From positions 1-61,922 of the forward strand of contig JADRCO010000056.1 of assembly GCA_021464525.1 (NCBI GenBank): a DNA stretch of 61,922 bases. Direction: 5' to 3'. How positions within the stretch are numbered: the stretch's first letter is position 1; every line of letters begins with the position of its first letter. A program made the position numbers and the translations under genes. The DNA is from Rhizophagus sp. LPA8_4_AMF. Its lineage: Eukaryota > Glomeromycota > Glomeromycetes > Glomerales > Glomeraceae. This document shows positions 9,539-21,979 of this stretch, one piece after another. The notes beneath the pieces were generated by a model that saw only the letters and a program-made list of their open reading frames with translations, was not told the DNA's origin and ran no database searches.

Positions 9539-11113
9539 ATGACTTTGCCTTATTTAACATATGATTGTATTTATTACATTTTACAATACCTTCAAAATGA
9601 TTATTCAACTTTATTTAACTGTTTATTAGTTAATCGGTTTTGGTGTAAATCAACAATTCCTTTGCTTTATGCAAATCCTTTTGAAGAAGCAAAAAGATCC
9701 AAAAAATATTTTCTGATAATCTTAACTTTAGTTTTTTGCTTTAATAAAGAAGCAATTTTGCAATTTAAGAAACAACTACTAGGAATAAATCAGTTTAATA
9801 ATATTAATATTGATGAAGAATACAAACCACTATTTGAATATCCAAAATATTTGAAAGTTTATAATTACTCTAAAATAAATTGCACTATTAATGGATTTAT
9901 AAGATATAATATAGATTTATCATTTCCTTGTGTCGAAGTATATGGTGATATTATTCAAATATTTCATCCATCACTTTTACGTCAAAGTAGAAATATTGAA
10001 CAATTGGATATTGAATTATATTTATTTTATAAAGAAAGTTTTAATAACTTTAATGTTCAAAATTTTGTTTCAAATTTAACAAAATTAAATTCATTAAGTT
10101 TTTATTTAAAAGGTAACAGTGAAATTGAACAAGAAATTTTAAGAAGTATAACAAATAATTTGAGACAATTGATAATTGTTCTTCCTCGAAATTTAGTAAC
10201 ATTTCAACATATCCCTTCCAACAATTTAATCAATACTACTTGTGAAAAGCTTTATAAAATAATTCAAAGGCAAAACAAACTCGAAATATTTAAGATAAGG
10301 AATTGTTATTCTTTATTAAATAATGTTCTTTTGTCTTTAGAATTTCAAAAGCATTCTTTAGTTCATATTGAATTTAATCATGCTAACTTTTTTAATGTTA
10401 ACTTAAAAAGTTTCAATAATTTATATAATTTAGAATATTTAAATTTTGAATATTGTGAAGGTATATTATTAAATCAATGTGAGATTTTAAATTTTGCTTC
10501 ATTTAAGCTCAAGGAACTATCAATTATGCGTAATAAGTGGAATGTTGATGTCACACCTTTAATGATCAAATATTTAGGTGCATCATTACAAAGATTATTA
10601 ATTGAACCCCCTACAAATCATCTTATTAAAAATATATCAATGTATTGTCCAAATCTTAACTATTTAAAGTTAGACATTTGGTCACATACTAATTTATCAA
10701 TATTAACATTTTTTAATTTAAAAGTAAAAATGTTAAATATTACTATTTTTTATGACTTTGATGAAAAATTTTATATAAATTTAGCAAATAACATATCTAT
10801 TAATGTTAGCAAAATTTCTATTAATTCTTATACTTTCAATAGGTATTTAAGATTTAAGAAATTTTTAGAGAATTGTCATAGTAGGTTTGAAATGATTAAT
10901 TTAAATCTTAAAATTAAATTAAAATTTCTTAAAATTGTTTTAAAATATATTAAAAGAAGCAACAATAGTTTAAAAATTCTTGGTATGAAGGAATTGGATA
11001 AAGAATTAAATGATAAGGAATTAAAATTATTGAATCAAATTAAAGCTAAAGGAGTTAGAATAGTGGAATTTAAAAGTATTCATTTTTATTATAAAGGTGA
11101 ATATGATATTTAG
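9539..11113 (+). CDS. F-box-like protein with LRR-like repeats, intact
   Basis: A single uninterrupted 524-codon frame. Residues about 4-50 form an F-box-like domain (LTYDCIYYILQYL, CLLVNRFWCKSTIPLL), and the rest is rich in Leu, Asn and Ile with irregular LRR-like strands such as LEYLNFEYC and FKLKELSIM. In this family the F-box binds Skp1 and the C-terminal repeats choose the substrate of an SCF ubiquitin ligase; here that is inferred from family membership only. The ATG at 9539 is the first in frame and is followed at once by the domain. No introns are needed. An AATAAA-type signal near 11250 fits a 3' end. It is diverged from the two broken F-box genes at 1302 and 59821. Confidence 0.85.
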   Translation: MTLPYLTYDCIYYILQYLQNDYSTLFNCLLVNRFWCKSTIPLLYANPFEEAKRSKKYFLIILTLVFCFNKEAILQFKKQLLGINQFNNINIDEEYKPLFEYPKYLKVYNYSKINCTINGFIRYNIDLSFPCVEVYGDIIQIFHPSLLRQSRNIEQLDIELYLFYKESFNNFNVQNFVSNLTKLNSLSFYLKGNSEIEQEILRSITNNLRQLIIVLPRNLVTFQHIPSNNLINTTCEKLYKIIQRQNKLEIFKIRNCYSLLNNVLLSLEFQKHSLVHIEFNHANFFNVNLKSFNNLYNLEYLNFEYCEGILLNQCEILNFASFKLKELSIMRNKWNVDVTPLMIKYLGASLQRLLIEPPTNHLIKNISMYCPNLNYLKLDIWSHTNLSILTFFNLKVKMLNITIFYDFDEKFYINLANNISINVSKISINSYTFNRYLRFKKFLENCHSRFEMINLNLKIKLKFLKIVLKYIKRSNNSLKILGMKELDKELNDKELKLLNQIKAKGVRIVEFKSIHFYYKGEYDI

Positions 11114-12399
11114 AAAACTAAGAGGTTTTTATAGTTAGCTTTAGGGTTTATTTTATTTATTTATTTTATTATTATTTATTATTATTATTATTAAATTTTA
11201 TGTTTTATGTTTTTTACTTTATATCATTATGCTGTATTTTTTTTTTTTGAAATAAAAATCTTTTATAAAAGTAGACTTATACTAGGATATCCTGATTTTA
11301 AGTTTATTTGCTCAATCTGGATAAATGGATAATTTATCCAGATAATATCCAAATATCTGCATTATCCGAATAGAATATCTAAAGTAATTTATTTTAACAA
11401 TTTAGATTTATGCAAAGAATTCATTTAAAATATGTGCTTTTTTTAAATAATTCAGTGCATCAAATAATCATCATATGAACTTGAATCATCTGATCATTGA
11501 TCCTCATTCAAAACAAGAAAGGTCATTTTAAACAAGTACTTTTATTATTAATTAAAAAAACAATTTTCAACTTTACTGAAAATTTTACAGTAAAAAAAAT
11601 GGATTTTTCTTTAATTCCATCTATTGACACTAGAAATATAAAATTTATATCATTTAATATGGCTTAATTAAATGAATCTAATGGAATAAAATTTAGTTTT
11701 CTATAGTTATTATTAGATGAAATGTATTTTTAATTTTCTAAAAAATTAATCTAGAAATATCATTAGATGTGTTTGAAAAGAGAAATCTAACATATAAATT
11801 TTATCTTTCTATGATTATTGAATCTTGAAATATCAAAAAAAAAAAAAAAAAATTTGAAATTTCAAATTCATATTTTTTCATGCAGTTTAAGAGATAAATC
11901 ACTTTATAACTAAAAATGATAATAATAAATAAATAATGAGTATGTGAATAAATAATAGTATTGAAAAATATAAATATATATACATATATAATGTGAAACA
12001 TGCATCTTTAGGATTTTATGATAATAAATTAGGATCTTTCTGGTATCTGTTAAAAATTTCAATCCAAGTATCTGCTAAGATGAGGAACAACCCACACAAA
12101 TCTTTATTATTTACAAAAATAAGAATTTCATATTATTGATGTGGTTGTAATAAAAATATTGTAATGCATTAGGCTGTAATATAAAAGTTTTTAACATCTA
12201 GGGAACATAAATATATCAATAGAATAGTATCAGCAGATCTTGCTTATGTATTTCTTCAATATATTTGGATGAAACAGTAGGTCCCATCTCCATGTATTAC
12301 CTTATTTACTGGTAAAACTATAATATGTAACAGAACTAATAGGATCCTTCTACATTATTCATTTTTTTTGAATAACTTTCTGTGACAATTTGCTACTTC
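11114..12399. other. gene-free stretch after the F-box gene
   Basis: Very AT-rich. It contains a patch of ATCC/GGAT words at 11276-11385 (TTATCCAGATAATATCC) related to the repeat at 61-235, and an A-run of about 18 bases near 11836. No gene is supported. Confidence 0.4.
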
Positions 12400-12560
12400 T
12401 TGCTTTTTTTTCCAAATCCACCATTTCTGCAGGACATGCACTAGTGTTAATAGTTGGCAGATTTCTCTTTCTATAGGTTATGGAAATTCTCTCGTTTTTG
12501 AGGATAATGACCCTCTCAATAAATGTATTTTATTAAACAATTTAAATAAAAGAGAAAGTT
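12400..12560 (-). pseudogene. coding-like scrap, minus strand
   Basis: The minus strand reads without stop through RVIILKNERISITYRK, then NLPTINTSACPAEMVDLEKK and on to SSKLSQKVIQKK. The residue mix and lower AT content suggest former coding sequence, but I do not recognise the family. It may belong with the scrap at 13417-13556 to one old, decayed element. Confidence 0.3.
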
Positions 12561-13416
12561 ACCATTATTCCATTTTTGATTGAACATATATTTTTGACAT
12601 TCAGTTGCAATCAATAGTATCTTCTTCATTGGTATATAAGTTTATACTTACTTTAGTACCATTATTTGTACTAAATTTATTTAGTCATTTAATAAAGTTA
12701 ATCAGCTTAAAATGGCAGCAGATTTCATTGCCACAATCATGAATATGCCATTTTTAAAAGAACAGTTTCAATTTCTTCATATTGCATTGGTGGGAATTCA
12801 TCTTTGGAAATACCATCCTCAAGATGATTACAATTTTTAGAAATATTGTTATGATCCTGAGTTTTATATAAGGCAGAGAAGCAGTACAAACAGGAATATA
12901 TCTTTTCTATTTTTCTTCCTAAGGATCTTGTTTACTGCTTTAGTAAAAATTAATTAGCAAAGTGATAGTTCTAATATCCAAACTTAACAATTATAGCAGA
13001 AAAAATTGCATGTTGCTAATCCAAATGGTACAGAAGCACCTGATAAAGCATTGCATAAAAAAATTTAATATGGAAAAGTGTGTGGTATTGACCCTGCTCA
13101 CATTGGGAAGGAGTGACTGTGAAGTAATTGTCTATAATTGGTTTCTTGGTCTGTTTATCATAAAGTATTAACTACAAAATAATTAGTCCCACTGATCATC
13201 AACTTCTAGCTAAAAAAATGCAAGAGTAGTATATCTCCTTTCTTTCCTTTATGTTAACTTCATATTTTTTGATTTATTTAACATCTGCCCTTGCCAAATT
13301 TCTTCTTGTAAAATAATTCATTTGATAGCATGCTAACAATAAAGAGTCAAAAGAAAATATAAACACCATATAATGTTAAGCATATTAGTAAGATCAAAAA
13401 CAATAACTTACATACT

Positions 13417-13556
13417 TTATGTACTCAATAAGAAGTAGTCTTTGCCCTCCAATAAATAACCAAGACTCCTCTTAAGTGATTCTAATTTTGTGAAATGCTC
13501 TTTCCATAATGAAATATTTGTGGAAGTTTTATCAGAGTACTTGGTGAAAATATGTA
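13417..13556 (-). pseudogene. coding-like scrap with C-terminal stop, minus strand
   Basis: The minus strand gives LHIFTKYSDKTSTNISLWKE, then FTKLESLKRSLGYLLEGKDY, then FLLST and a stop at 13417-13419. It has the amphipathic, charged look of real protein and is flanked by stop-rich DNA. The family was not recognised. On the plus strand, VANPNGTEAPDKALH near 13015-13060 is another coding-like scrap, so the whole 12.2-14.1 kb stretch may be a dead transposon. Confidence 0.35.
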
Positions 13557-13674
13557 AGAAAAGTTAGACCAAGACTTTTATTATGAAAATATATGGGAAG
13601 TATTTTACCAAAGAAGAAATCATAGATAGCTTAATAATTAATCGCCTACTTAGTCACACATGTTATAATGAGGC

Positions 13675-13885
13675 CCAAAGGCCCAGACTTTAATATGCTT
13701 CCCATTTCAGGCAACAATATGAGTTGCCTTGTGTGAAAAATCACTCTACAGGATCATGAGCTAATAATATCAATAGTTCTACCAAAGCAGATCACAATGT
13801 GACCTATAATTCTAGACCATAATATACTTCCTAATTCAGTCAACAACTTATGTTGTCTTGTGTGATAAATTGCTCAGAACATGAC
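13675..13885. repeat. direct repeat with internal hairpin
   Basis: Two diverged direct copies about 150 bases apart share TTTAATATGCTTCC / CATAATATACTTCC, TTCAGGCAACAA / TTCAGTCAACAA and CTTGTGTGA. Each holds a short inverted repeat (AGGCAAC..GTTGCCT; AGTCAAC..GTTGTCT). It lies within the presumed dead element. Confidence 0.45.
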
Positions 13886-14706
13886 TGCAGGGCATGATAA
13901 TGTGCACCTATAATAAAACATCATAAAAAAAGGCACTAACCTACAAAGTCTTTTGCAAAGCTGCTACCTGAAAATAAATGGTGACTACTATTTGGCAGAT
14001 TCTTAATAAGAAGGATATATTAAGTTCAATATCCAGATTTCAATGTGCTTTATCTCTGGAGTAGTATCCTTGATAAATTGAAATAGCTGTGTAACTATCA
14101 TGGTTGAAATGATTACAGAAATGCCAGAAGAAAAATCATTTATTTATGTCGTTATGCCAGATATTTGGAGAAGAATGATGATAAACACATTTCTAGGGAT
14201 GGCAACGATTATGGTCAGTCAGGTGGTCAGTCAAAATGGTCGGCCAAATAGTCGGTTAATAACTATCCCTATACATTTCAAGTTGTGAAAATAAAAAAAA
14301 TTCCAGGACAAGTAAGTCAAGTAATTTATATAATAAGAATTTACCAAACAATTCCTTTACATACATTAAAAAATTAATTATTTTAAAAAACATCCCCAGC
14401 TCTAAAAATTTCTAATTTCAACTAAATAATGTCATTATTTAACTAATTTATTAATCATTCATACGCACATGCTTGTAATTGATCTCTCCAATAATAAAAC
14501 AAAGCGGAAAATTTTTTTAACGATCCCCTAATTGGCATGATTGGCATTAACTGTTAATCAACGTGACAGCTTGTGTTTGTGTAATTGGCTAAATGATTTA
14601 CCGTTTGCCGAAATAAAATACCTATTCGGGTATCCAAAAATTTCCTTTGCAAAAAATATTTCGCATCCCAACTTTTACAACTTTCCTATTGAATTATTTT
14701 AAAAAA
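13886..14706. other. gene-free stretch and presumed promoter
   Basis: A small cluster of GGTCAGTC/GGTCGG words sits at 14212-14255. The short frame at 14100 has no family. The segment before 14707 should hold the promoter and leader of the BTB-TLDc gene. Confidence 0.35.
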
Positions 14707-16984
14707 ATGACTAACTATTATTGGCTTATTGCAAGACATTCTCAGTCGGCTCTCGAAGTTGAAGGTGGAAGTATTTCGAATGGTGCCAAAATCGTCCAAT
14801 TTACTAAAAAATCCGAGCTCGACCCTACTGTAAAGTGTTATATTTAATATTCTAATAAAATATTGTGACATTACTTTATTTTATTAATGTATTCTTTTTT
14901 TTCTCTATTAGGTTGATACTCAACTCTGGTATTTTAATGGCGGATATATTACCAACAAAAAGTCTGGTCTCGTGCTTTCTGTCGCCGAAAGTAAGAAACA
15001 ATATGAATTAATTATTGGAAATCAAATATTATAATATCTTAATTCTTTTTTTTTTTTTATTATTAATCAAGAGAAAATCGAAGTTTGTGAGTAATATGTT
15101 TAGTAATATATAATATATTTAATTTCACGAATTTCATAATTTATATTTTTCAATTTTTATAAAGGTGCGCAAATTATTCAATATGAAAAGTACGTACCTT
15201 CTGCCTCTCAAGAATGGGACTACGACTACAAAGACAATACTATCAGTTTGAAAGTTAATCCAAAATTCGTCCTTGATGTTCCAGTAAATATTCTACCGAA
15301 ATTATTAATTTGAAACATAATTTTTAATTCTTTTTCTTAATACTTGTGTTTTTTTCATAGGAAGGAAAATGCGATAACCATACCCCTATCATATTGTGTT
15401 ATAAGCATGGTGGAGGGAATCAACAATTCATTTTAGAAAAGTGGAATGATGTTTCAATTGTTGAAAATATAGTAGCGAGCATTATTGATAATTGTAAATT
15501 TTTACCAAAATTATCACAAAATTTTCTTGAAATTTTGAATGATGACGAGTATTATGATGTTAATATTGAAGTTGGTAATGATCCTCATGTGAAAATATTT
15601 CACGCACATATGGCAATTTTAAATTATCGTTCTTCTTACCTACGAAGAATTTTTTCAGCTAACAAAAAGAAAAATGATGGAACTTTGATGCATATTAAAC
15701 TACCTAATATTTTACCTGATATTTTTGAAATAATTTTGAGGTAAAAATTAATTGAAACAATTTAAAATTTTTCGTTAATATACCTTTATATCAAAAGTTG
15801 TGTTTTTATTTTTTAGATACATTTATAGCGGAAGGCTTTCTTTAAAAGAGTGTGATCCTTCAGATATAATTGAATTACTAGTTGCAGCTAATGAACTAGA
15901 TCTTCAGGAATTAATCACCCACATACAATCCTATTTAATTGAAAACAAACCAAACTGGATGGAACAAAATTTTAATTTGATATATCGAATAAGCTTTGAA
16001 AATGATTCTTTCTTGGATCTTCAAAAATATTGTAATAATTTAATATCTAATGAGCCTGATGAGATATTCAAATCACAAAATTTCATATCGATTCCAGAAA
16101 AACTTTTGATTTCAATTATTCAAGCTGATAATCTTCAAATGAGTGAAATTCAAGTTTGGGAACATGTACTTAAATGGGGAATTTCTCAAAATCCAGAACT
16201 TCCATCTGATCTTATGAACTATTCAAAAGAAGATTTCAATACTTTAAAGAATACCTTACAGCAGTGCATCCCATTTATTAGATTCTATAATTTAACTTCT
16301 AAAGAATTTGCGGATAAAGTATTTCCTTATAAAAGAGTTTTGCCAAAAGAATTACGTAAAGGAATATTATTGAGTTATTTGGATCCTGATAATAAGAAAG
16401 GTGAATCAAAACCTCGTACACTTAGAATTGTTGATTCAAGAGACATTGATTCTAATATTATCACATCTCAACATGCTAAAACAATATCAAAATGGATTAA
16501 TAGATTAGAAATTAATGATGAATTAGCTTCTCCGTATGAATTTAAATTATTGTTTCGCGGATCTCGTGATGGATTTTCTCCTTATAAATTTCATGAAATT
16601 TGTGATCTTCAATCTCACACTCTAATAATTGCTAAAGTGAAAGGCAATAACGAAATTATTGGAGGATATAATCCAATTGAGTGGAAATCCGCTGATAGAT
16701 ACAGTTATACTAAAGATAGTTTTATATTTTCTTTTAATAATAAAGATAGAAATGATAATTATGTTTTAAGTCGTATAAATGATAATCAATATGCTATTAA
16801 TAATAGACCTTATTATGGACCGTCATTTGGTAACGGTGATCTTATTATATGGGGATTAGATGTTAATACATTTTGTAATTATTGTTACGTTCGTAAAAAT
16901 TCTTATGAAAGATCTATAAGAGAAACTGAAGATAGATTTTCTATTGAAGAATGTGAAGTATTTCAATTGATGAAAATTTATTGA
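14707..16984 (+). CDS. beta-trefoil (R-type lectin-like) + BTB + BACK + TLDc protein, six exons
   Basis: Proposed exons: 14707-14829, 14912-14990, 15072-15086, 15165-15283, 15361-15740 and 15817-16984. All have GT..AG borders and matching phases, giving about 627 residues. Residues 1-140 look like a beta-trefoil (SALEVEGGSI, GLVLSVAE, AQIIQYEK, QEWDY, QQFILEKW). A BTB domain (about 163-255; YYDVNIEVG, FHAHMAIL, YIYSG) is followed by BACK (to about 400) and TLDc (about 444-627; LLFRGSRDGFS, IIGGYNP, SFIFSF, YGPSFG). BTB-BACK proteins are often Cullin-3 adaptors; TLDc domains are linked to oxidative stress resistance and V-ATPase binding. I chose ATG 14707 over 14647 because the domain starts there. 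Exon 3 is only 15 bases and its acceptor is the least certain border. Confidence 0.85.
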
Positions 16985-17195
16985 TGAATTTCTTATTTGT
17001 AAAAAAAAAAGATAAATATCTTTAATTTTTAGTAAAAAAGCAAATAGCAACAATTATAATTTATTATGAACTTACAAAATCAGTGATAAAGTTGATAAAG
17101 TTTAATTTATCAATACACAATGACATTTCACATATTGTCTTAAAATTAATAAAATTATTCCAAAGTTTACTTATTATGATGAAAACATTATTATT

Positions 17196-17420
17196 TAGTT
17201 ATTTGAAGTTGGTAATGACCCTCTTGTAAAGTTATTTCATGCTCACGTGGTTCTATTTGCGGAAGATTTTGTGAAACATGATGAGATTTTGACACATCAA
17301 ATAGCTTACTTGAAATTTTTTAAAAATCTTAATAAACCGCTAAATTTAAGAGGATTACAAAATTCGATATTCCTAATTTCGCAATTGTTACAATGTTTTT
17401 TACTTTTGGGTATATACTGT
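17196..17420 (+). pseudogene. BTB domain scrap
   Basis: The plus strand encodes EVGNDPLVKLFHAHVVLF, nearly the same as EVGNDPHVKIFHAH in the upstream BTB gene, followed by weakly related sequence (HDEILTHQIA). The rest of the BTB-BACK-TLDc protein is missing. It is probably what is left of a third paralogue, cut off where the next gene's sequence begins near 17511. Confidence 0.6.
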
Positions 17421-17510
17421 ACTTTCGTTTAAATAACATGATAATTCAAATGATAACATAAATATAATATATCGTACATTATAAGTAGTGTTTAAATTCT
17501 ATTATATAGA

Positions 17511-20500
17511 TTATTAAGTGATGTCAGAACTTTTATTAGTTCTGTATTGGTAGCAATAGATTGTGGAATAGATTATGAAATAGAAGAAATAGTTACTGAA
17601 TTAGGTAATTCTGAACGTGGTCTCAAGAGATTGAGAGAAATTATAAATTTTCCTTCAATGTCGTGTGATGCAGGCCATGAAAATAATGTGTTATCTTTTC
17701 AGCATGTTGTGTTGCCTTTATTGGGTTTATTTACTAGAATGGCTATCACCGAAAGTATTTTGGAAAATTATGTCAATGCAATCTACATGGTTGTCTACGA
17801 ATACCTTGTAAGCACATTAATAACGTTACCTTTTTTTTATTGTAATTTAATTGATGATTAATATTTTTTTTTTTTTTAAAAAAAAAAAATAATAGAAACC
17901 ATTTTTTTATGATAAGGTGATGAAAATGTTGGAAACATTGGTGCAACGTAATTCTGTTGTTGATTATCGTGTTAGCAGTGAATCATTATTGTTAAATGAC
18001 CAATATTCATTTATTCCATCCTCGTAAGTACCATTTGACAATTTCAAATGTATTGTTACGTATAATGATATTTAACTAATACTACTTTTTCTTTTAATCT
18101 AATAAAAAAGACTAGGAATATTTTTCTTAATAATCATAAGATTTCTTATAGAGTGTTTGCGTCGTATCAGAGAAGCATCTATTGATGAAAAAATGCACGA
18201 AATTTCTAACGATATATATCGATTAAAGAGTATATATCAACAATCGATTGAACAGCAACAGTTTTTTCCAACAGACCCGTTAACTAGTAATTTAGAGAAT
18301 AGAAAATGTTTTTTCATGGTATTAGAGAGAGAGATGAAAACTATGAATATGATGCTCAATAAGCAAGACCCTGAAGCTAAAAATTTAAATGCAAAATTAG
18401 GTCAATTTTATAACAAAGAGTTGGATGTAAGAGTAGATACTGAAAGTAGTACCTATAATCCACCTGGTGAATTATCAAAAGAAGGTATTAAAAGAGCATG
18501 ATAATGATTTTATAAGAATTTCAAAATATCAATTATTTTTACAAGAATTCTATATTAAAAAAAACGAGTAATTAATTGATAATTTTTATGATTTGTTTTA
18601 AAGCTGAAAGAATTCCACCATTCTCTTTCCCATTTCACATACATCCAATCGCTAATGAAGAAACACCTTGCTTCCCATCAGAAAATGGACAAAATGCAAA
18701 TCCCGCTCCTATTTTGGAACAAAAAAGAAAATATAAGAAAATAATTTGGATAAAATTTAATGAGGAACCTGTAAAAATAGGGTTTAATGGTGAAGATGTT
18801 TCTGATTTGGTAGAAGTGGCTAAAAAAATATTGAGCGGACTGAGTAATTTCAAAATGGATTTAATTGGAGTATATAAACATAATTCGGTGGAACCATTGA
18901 AATTTGGACAAATAGTTGATGATAGTTTTATTAACCGATATGAAACACCAATAGAGTTTAAGGTTCAAAAAGAAGGTAAAGTATACTTTCTTATAATTTC
19001 TTTTTTGTGCATATCATTAATTTGTTCAACAAGGATTAGGTCATTGTGATGAATTGTAGATTTATCCTTACTCCTTAGTTATTTCTGTCAAAATAATTGA
19101 TTTTTAAATGCCTAAACTCTTAATTATTTCTAATTTTCTGCAATATTTTTCTAGTCATCTTTCCCAACGATTTTAATAACTTACTTAAAACAGGAGAGCG
19201 TCATGATATGATTGTAAGAGTTGGAGATGAAGCAACTGGTCAAGAGTTTAAATTACATTCTCAAATAATTGGAGCACGATCAGAGTATTTTCGTTCTGCT
19301 TTGTCAAATAATAAATACATGAAAAGTGAAAACAGAAAGTTTTATTTCATAAACCCAACATTACATCTGAAGTTTTTCAAGTTATTTTAAGGTATTTGCG
19401 GTCAAAATTTTAATATCAAATTAAAATTTAATATTGAAACTTAATATTTTATCATTTTATTATAATAGATATATTTATAGTGGTACCATTTTATTAAATG
19501 AACAAGATACTTCAGAAATTTTAAGGCTAGTGGTTGCTGCTGATGAACTTCTCCTTCAAAAAGAAATATCCGATTATTTACAAAGATATTTAATTGAAAA
19601 TAAAGCAGAGTGGATGGGACTAAATTTTAAACTTGCTTACCAGATAAGCTTTCAATCTAATAATTTATTAGAACTTCAACAATTTTGTACGGATTTAATG
19701 GCTAAATCACCTGAAAAAATATTTGAGTCATTTGATTTTACTTCACTTTGTGAAAAATCTTTAATTTCACTTATTGAAAGAGATGATTTACAAATGAAAG
19801 AAATTGAAGTTTGGGAATATATATTAAAATGGGGGCTCGATAAGAACCCAACACTTGTTTCGGATCCTACTATTTGGTCAGATGATGATTTCCGAATCAT
19901 GAAAGATACTTTACAACATTGTTTACCTTTGATTAGATTCTTTAGTCTTTCATCTAAAGATTTCCTGCAAAAAGTTCGACCTTACAAAAAGCTTTTAAGA
20001 TGTCAACTTTATGAAGAATTATTAAAATCTTATCTGGATCCTGATAGTAAACCAAATGATAATATTTTGCTTCCTAGACATAGGAATATTGATGGAATTA
20101 TTGATTCAAAAATTGTTAATTTAAATATTATTTCTATAATATCATTATGGTTTGATAAAATTGATGTTAGTATTAAATTTGCATATACAAAAGAATTATA
20201 TTTACCATATAAATTTAAATTATTATTAAGAGGAAGTAGAGATGGATTCACTCCCAAAAAATTTCACGTGTTATGTGATAATAATTCTTGTACTATTACA
20301 TTCATTAAATTAAAAGGAACAGAAGAAATTATTGGTGGATACAATCCTTTGATATGGAATACTTTAGGATTTACTAATAAGACTAAAGATAGTTTTATAT
20401 TTTCTTTTAAAAGTAAGAATAATTTTAAAGATCCAATTTTTAGTCGTGTAAAAGATATGAATGCAGCATTAGTTAATCAAAATTATTGTGGTCCTTCATT

Positions 20501-20651
20501 TGGCAAGGACCTTTATATAAGTGTGTTTGAAGATAATACGAGAGAGTATAATTATAATGTATGTAAACAATGTAGTTATGAAAAAAAGATAAGAGAAACT
20601 GAGGATAATTTTTTGATAGAAGATTATGAAGTATTTCAAATTATAGTGTAA
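17511..20651 (+). pseudogene. chimeric gene copy A: ZNFX1-like N-terminal region fused to UBL-like/BTB/BACK/TLDc
   Basis: Exons inferred: about 17511-17807, 17917-18023, 18111-18484, 18604-18975, 19155-19391 and 19469-20651, all with GT..AG borders. The first three encode a helical region (EEIVTELGNSERGLKRLREI, EREMKTMNMMLN, ELSKEG) that I match from memory to the N-terminus of glomeromycete ZNFX1-type helicases. Exon 4 encodes a ubiquitin-like or Crinkler-header-like segment (IWIKFNEEPVKIGFNGEDVS). Exons 5-6 encode BTB, BACK and TLDc (FKLHSQIIGARSEYFRSAL, GSRDGFTPKKFH, EIIGGYNP). Phases agree across the fusion intron. One base is missing near 19350 (frame for KPNITSEVFQVIL shifts), and sequence matching copy B's N-terminus is absent before 17511. 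It is likely a pseudogene unless 19350 is a sequencing error. Confidence 0.7.
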
Positions 20652-21979
20652 TGCTGATACAAAAGTATCACTTTGAGACGCAGATATTTTTATTGACGTG
20701 TAGGTATTAGATTGGCAAGTATTACATTATTAAATGTGAAATACTGTTAAGGAAGAAAAGTGTTAACCCTGAATAAATTCATATATTCACGATGTTTAAA
20801 TTTCTATTGTCATTATCTTATAGATCTTTACACTAGTTATATATCATATCACTTTACTGTAGATGAACATAATATGATATAGGAAATGACTTAGTATATC
20901 AGAACGTTATGCGAGATTGATTTTATTTGGCAATATAAAATGCTTGAAAAATAACATTACAGTAATAAAATATGCAATACCTAGCCTTTTTATATATTCT
21001 TTCACTGGTTTATAATTTTCCTTATTTTCAAGACTTATCGTTTGATAAAAAAAATTATTAACTGGAATAAATAACAGAATTAGATAAACAATATAAAATA
21101 TTTAAAATATTTACTTCAGTACGATTTACACGCTTTCGTGAATTAAGTTCCATTAAAGAATTTAGTTCTTGATATATATAATTTATAGTTGGTCGTTGTT
21201 TTGGTTCATGTGCCCAAGCTAACATTAAATGTTATTAATAAAAGAAATTCTGTGCAAAACAAAACAACAATAAATGTACTTACCATTATCAATTATTCTA
21301 ATGAAACCTTTAGAGTAATATTATTTAACTTCAAAGTTTATGTATTAATTATTAAACTTACCTGTAATTATGCCATCTTATAAATTAAAGCCAAATTATA
21401 TAATGTATATGATAAGCTACAAAACAACGTTATATAATAACTTAAAATTTTTTCTTTATGAAATATTTAGAGTTTAAATGGTTTAAACTGTCAGTAATAT
21501 GATTTAATAGGCTTAATAAGGTTAAAGAAATATTTTCAATTTATTTGTATGTCTAACGTATAAAAAGTATATATTATTGTTTTGGATATACAAATAATGT
21601 AAGAAATTACCTTTTGAAATAAGCGCTTTCTCTACTAATGTAAACATTCACCTATTAACGAGACTTTTACGAACACATTTCCATCTGCAAGAATCTTTTC
21701 TATATCAGTATTCCTGCTTTAATTATTGTAAATATTATATAACCCTTGTCCATATTTTCTCACTCTTTACAGAGAATCAGAGATAAATCCCACATTTTCT
21801 CCCATCCCAAATACAAAACGCTATTTTATTTCTTTAGAGATAATTTTAATCTCGCAATCAGAAACTACTACAGCTTCAAAATCTTACGGAACAAATCTGG
21901 TGGTTTAAGTCTCCTTTATTGAACATGGCAACTTTTTTTTCGATTTATTTGTAAGTTTTTAAATTTTTGACTTCTCACG
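20652..21979. other. intergenic stretch with a paralogue at 43.86-44.22 kb
   Basis: Apart from the kinase scrap listed separately, no gene. Words shared in order with 43869-44215 include AAATACTG..AAGGAAGAAAAG, CTAGTTATATATCAT, TTTTGTTTTGGATATACAA and AAGCGCTTTCTCT, showing that these two intergenic regions derive from one ancestor. Confidence 0.5.
21110..21300 (-). pseudogene. protein kinase C-terminal scrap
   Basis: The minus strand reads LMLAWAHEPKQRPTINYIYQ, then ELNSLMELNSRKRVN. The pattern (C/A)W..P..RPT is the end of a TKL-type kinase C-lobe. A possible short intron (donor GGTAAGT at about 21284, acceptor GTTAG before CTTGGGCACAT) precedes it, and upstream coding signal fades. The catalytic part is absent. 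This is a small remnant. Confidence 0.5.
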
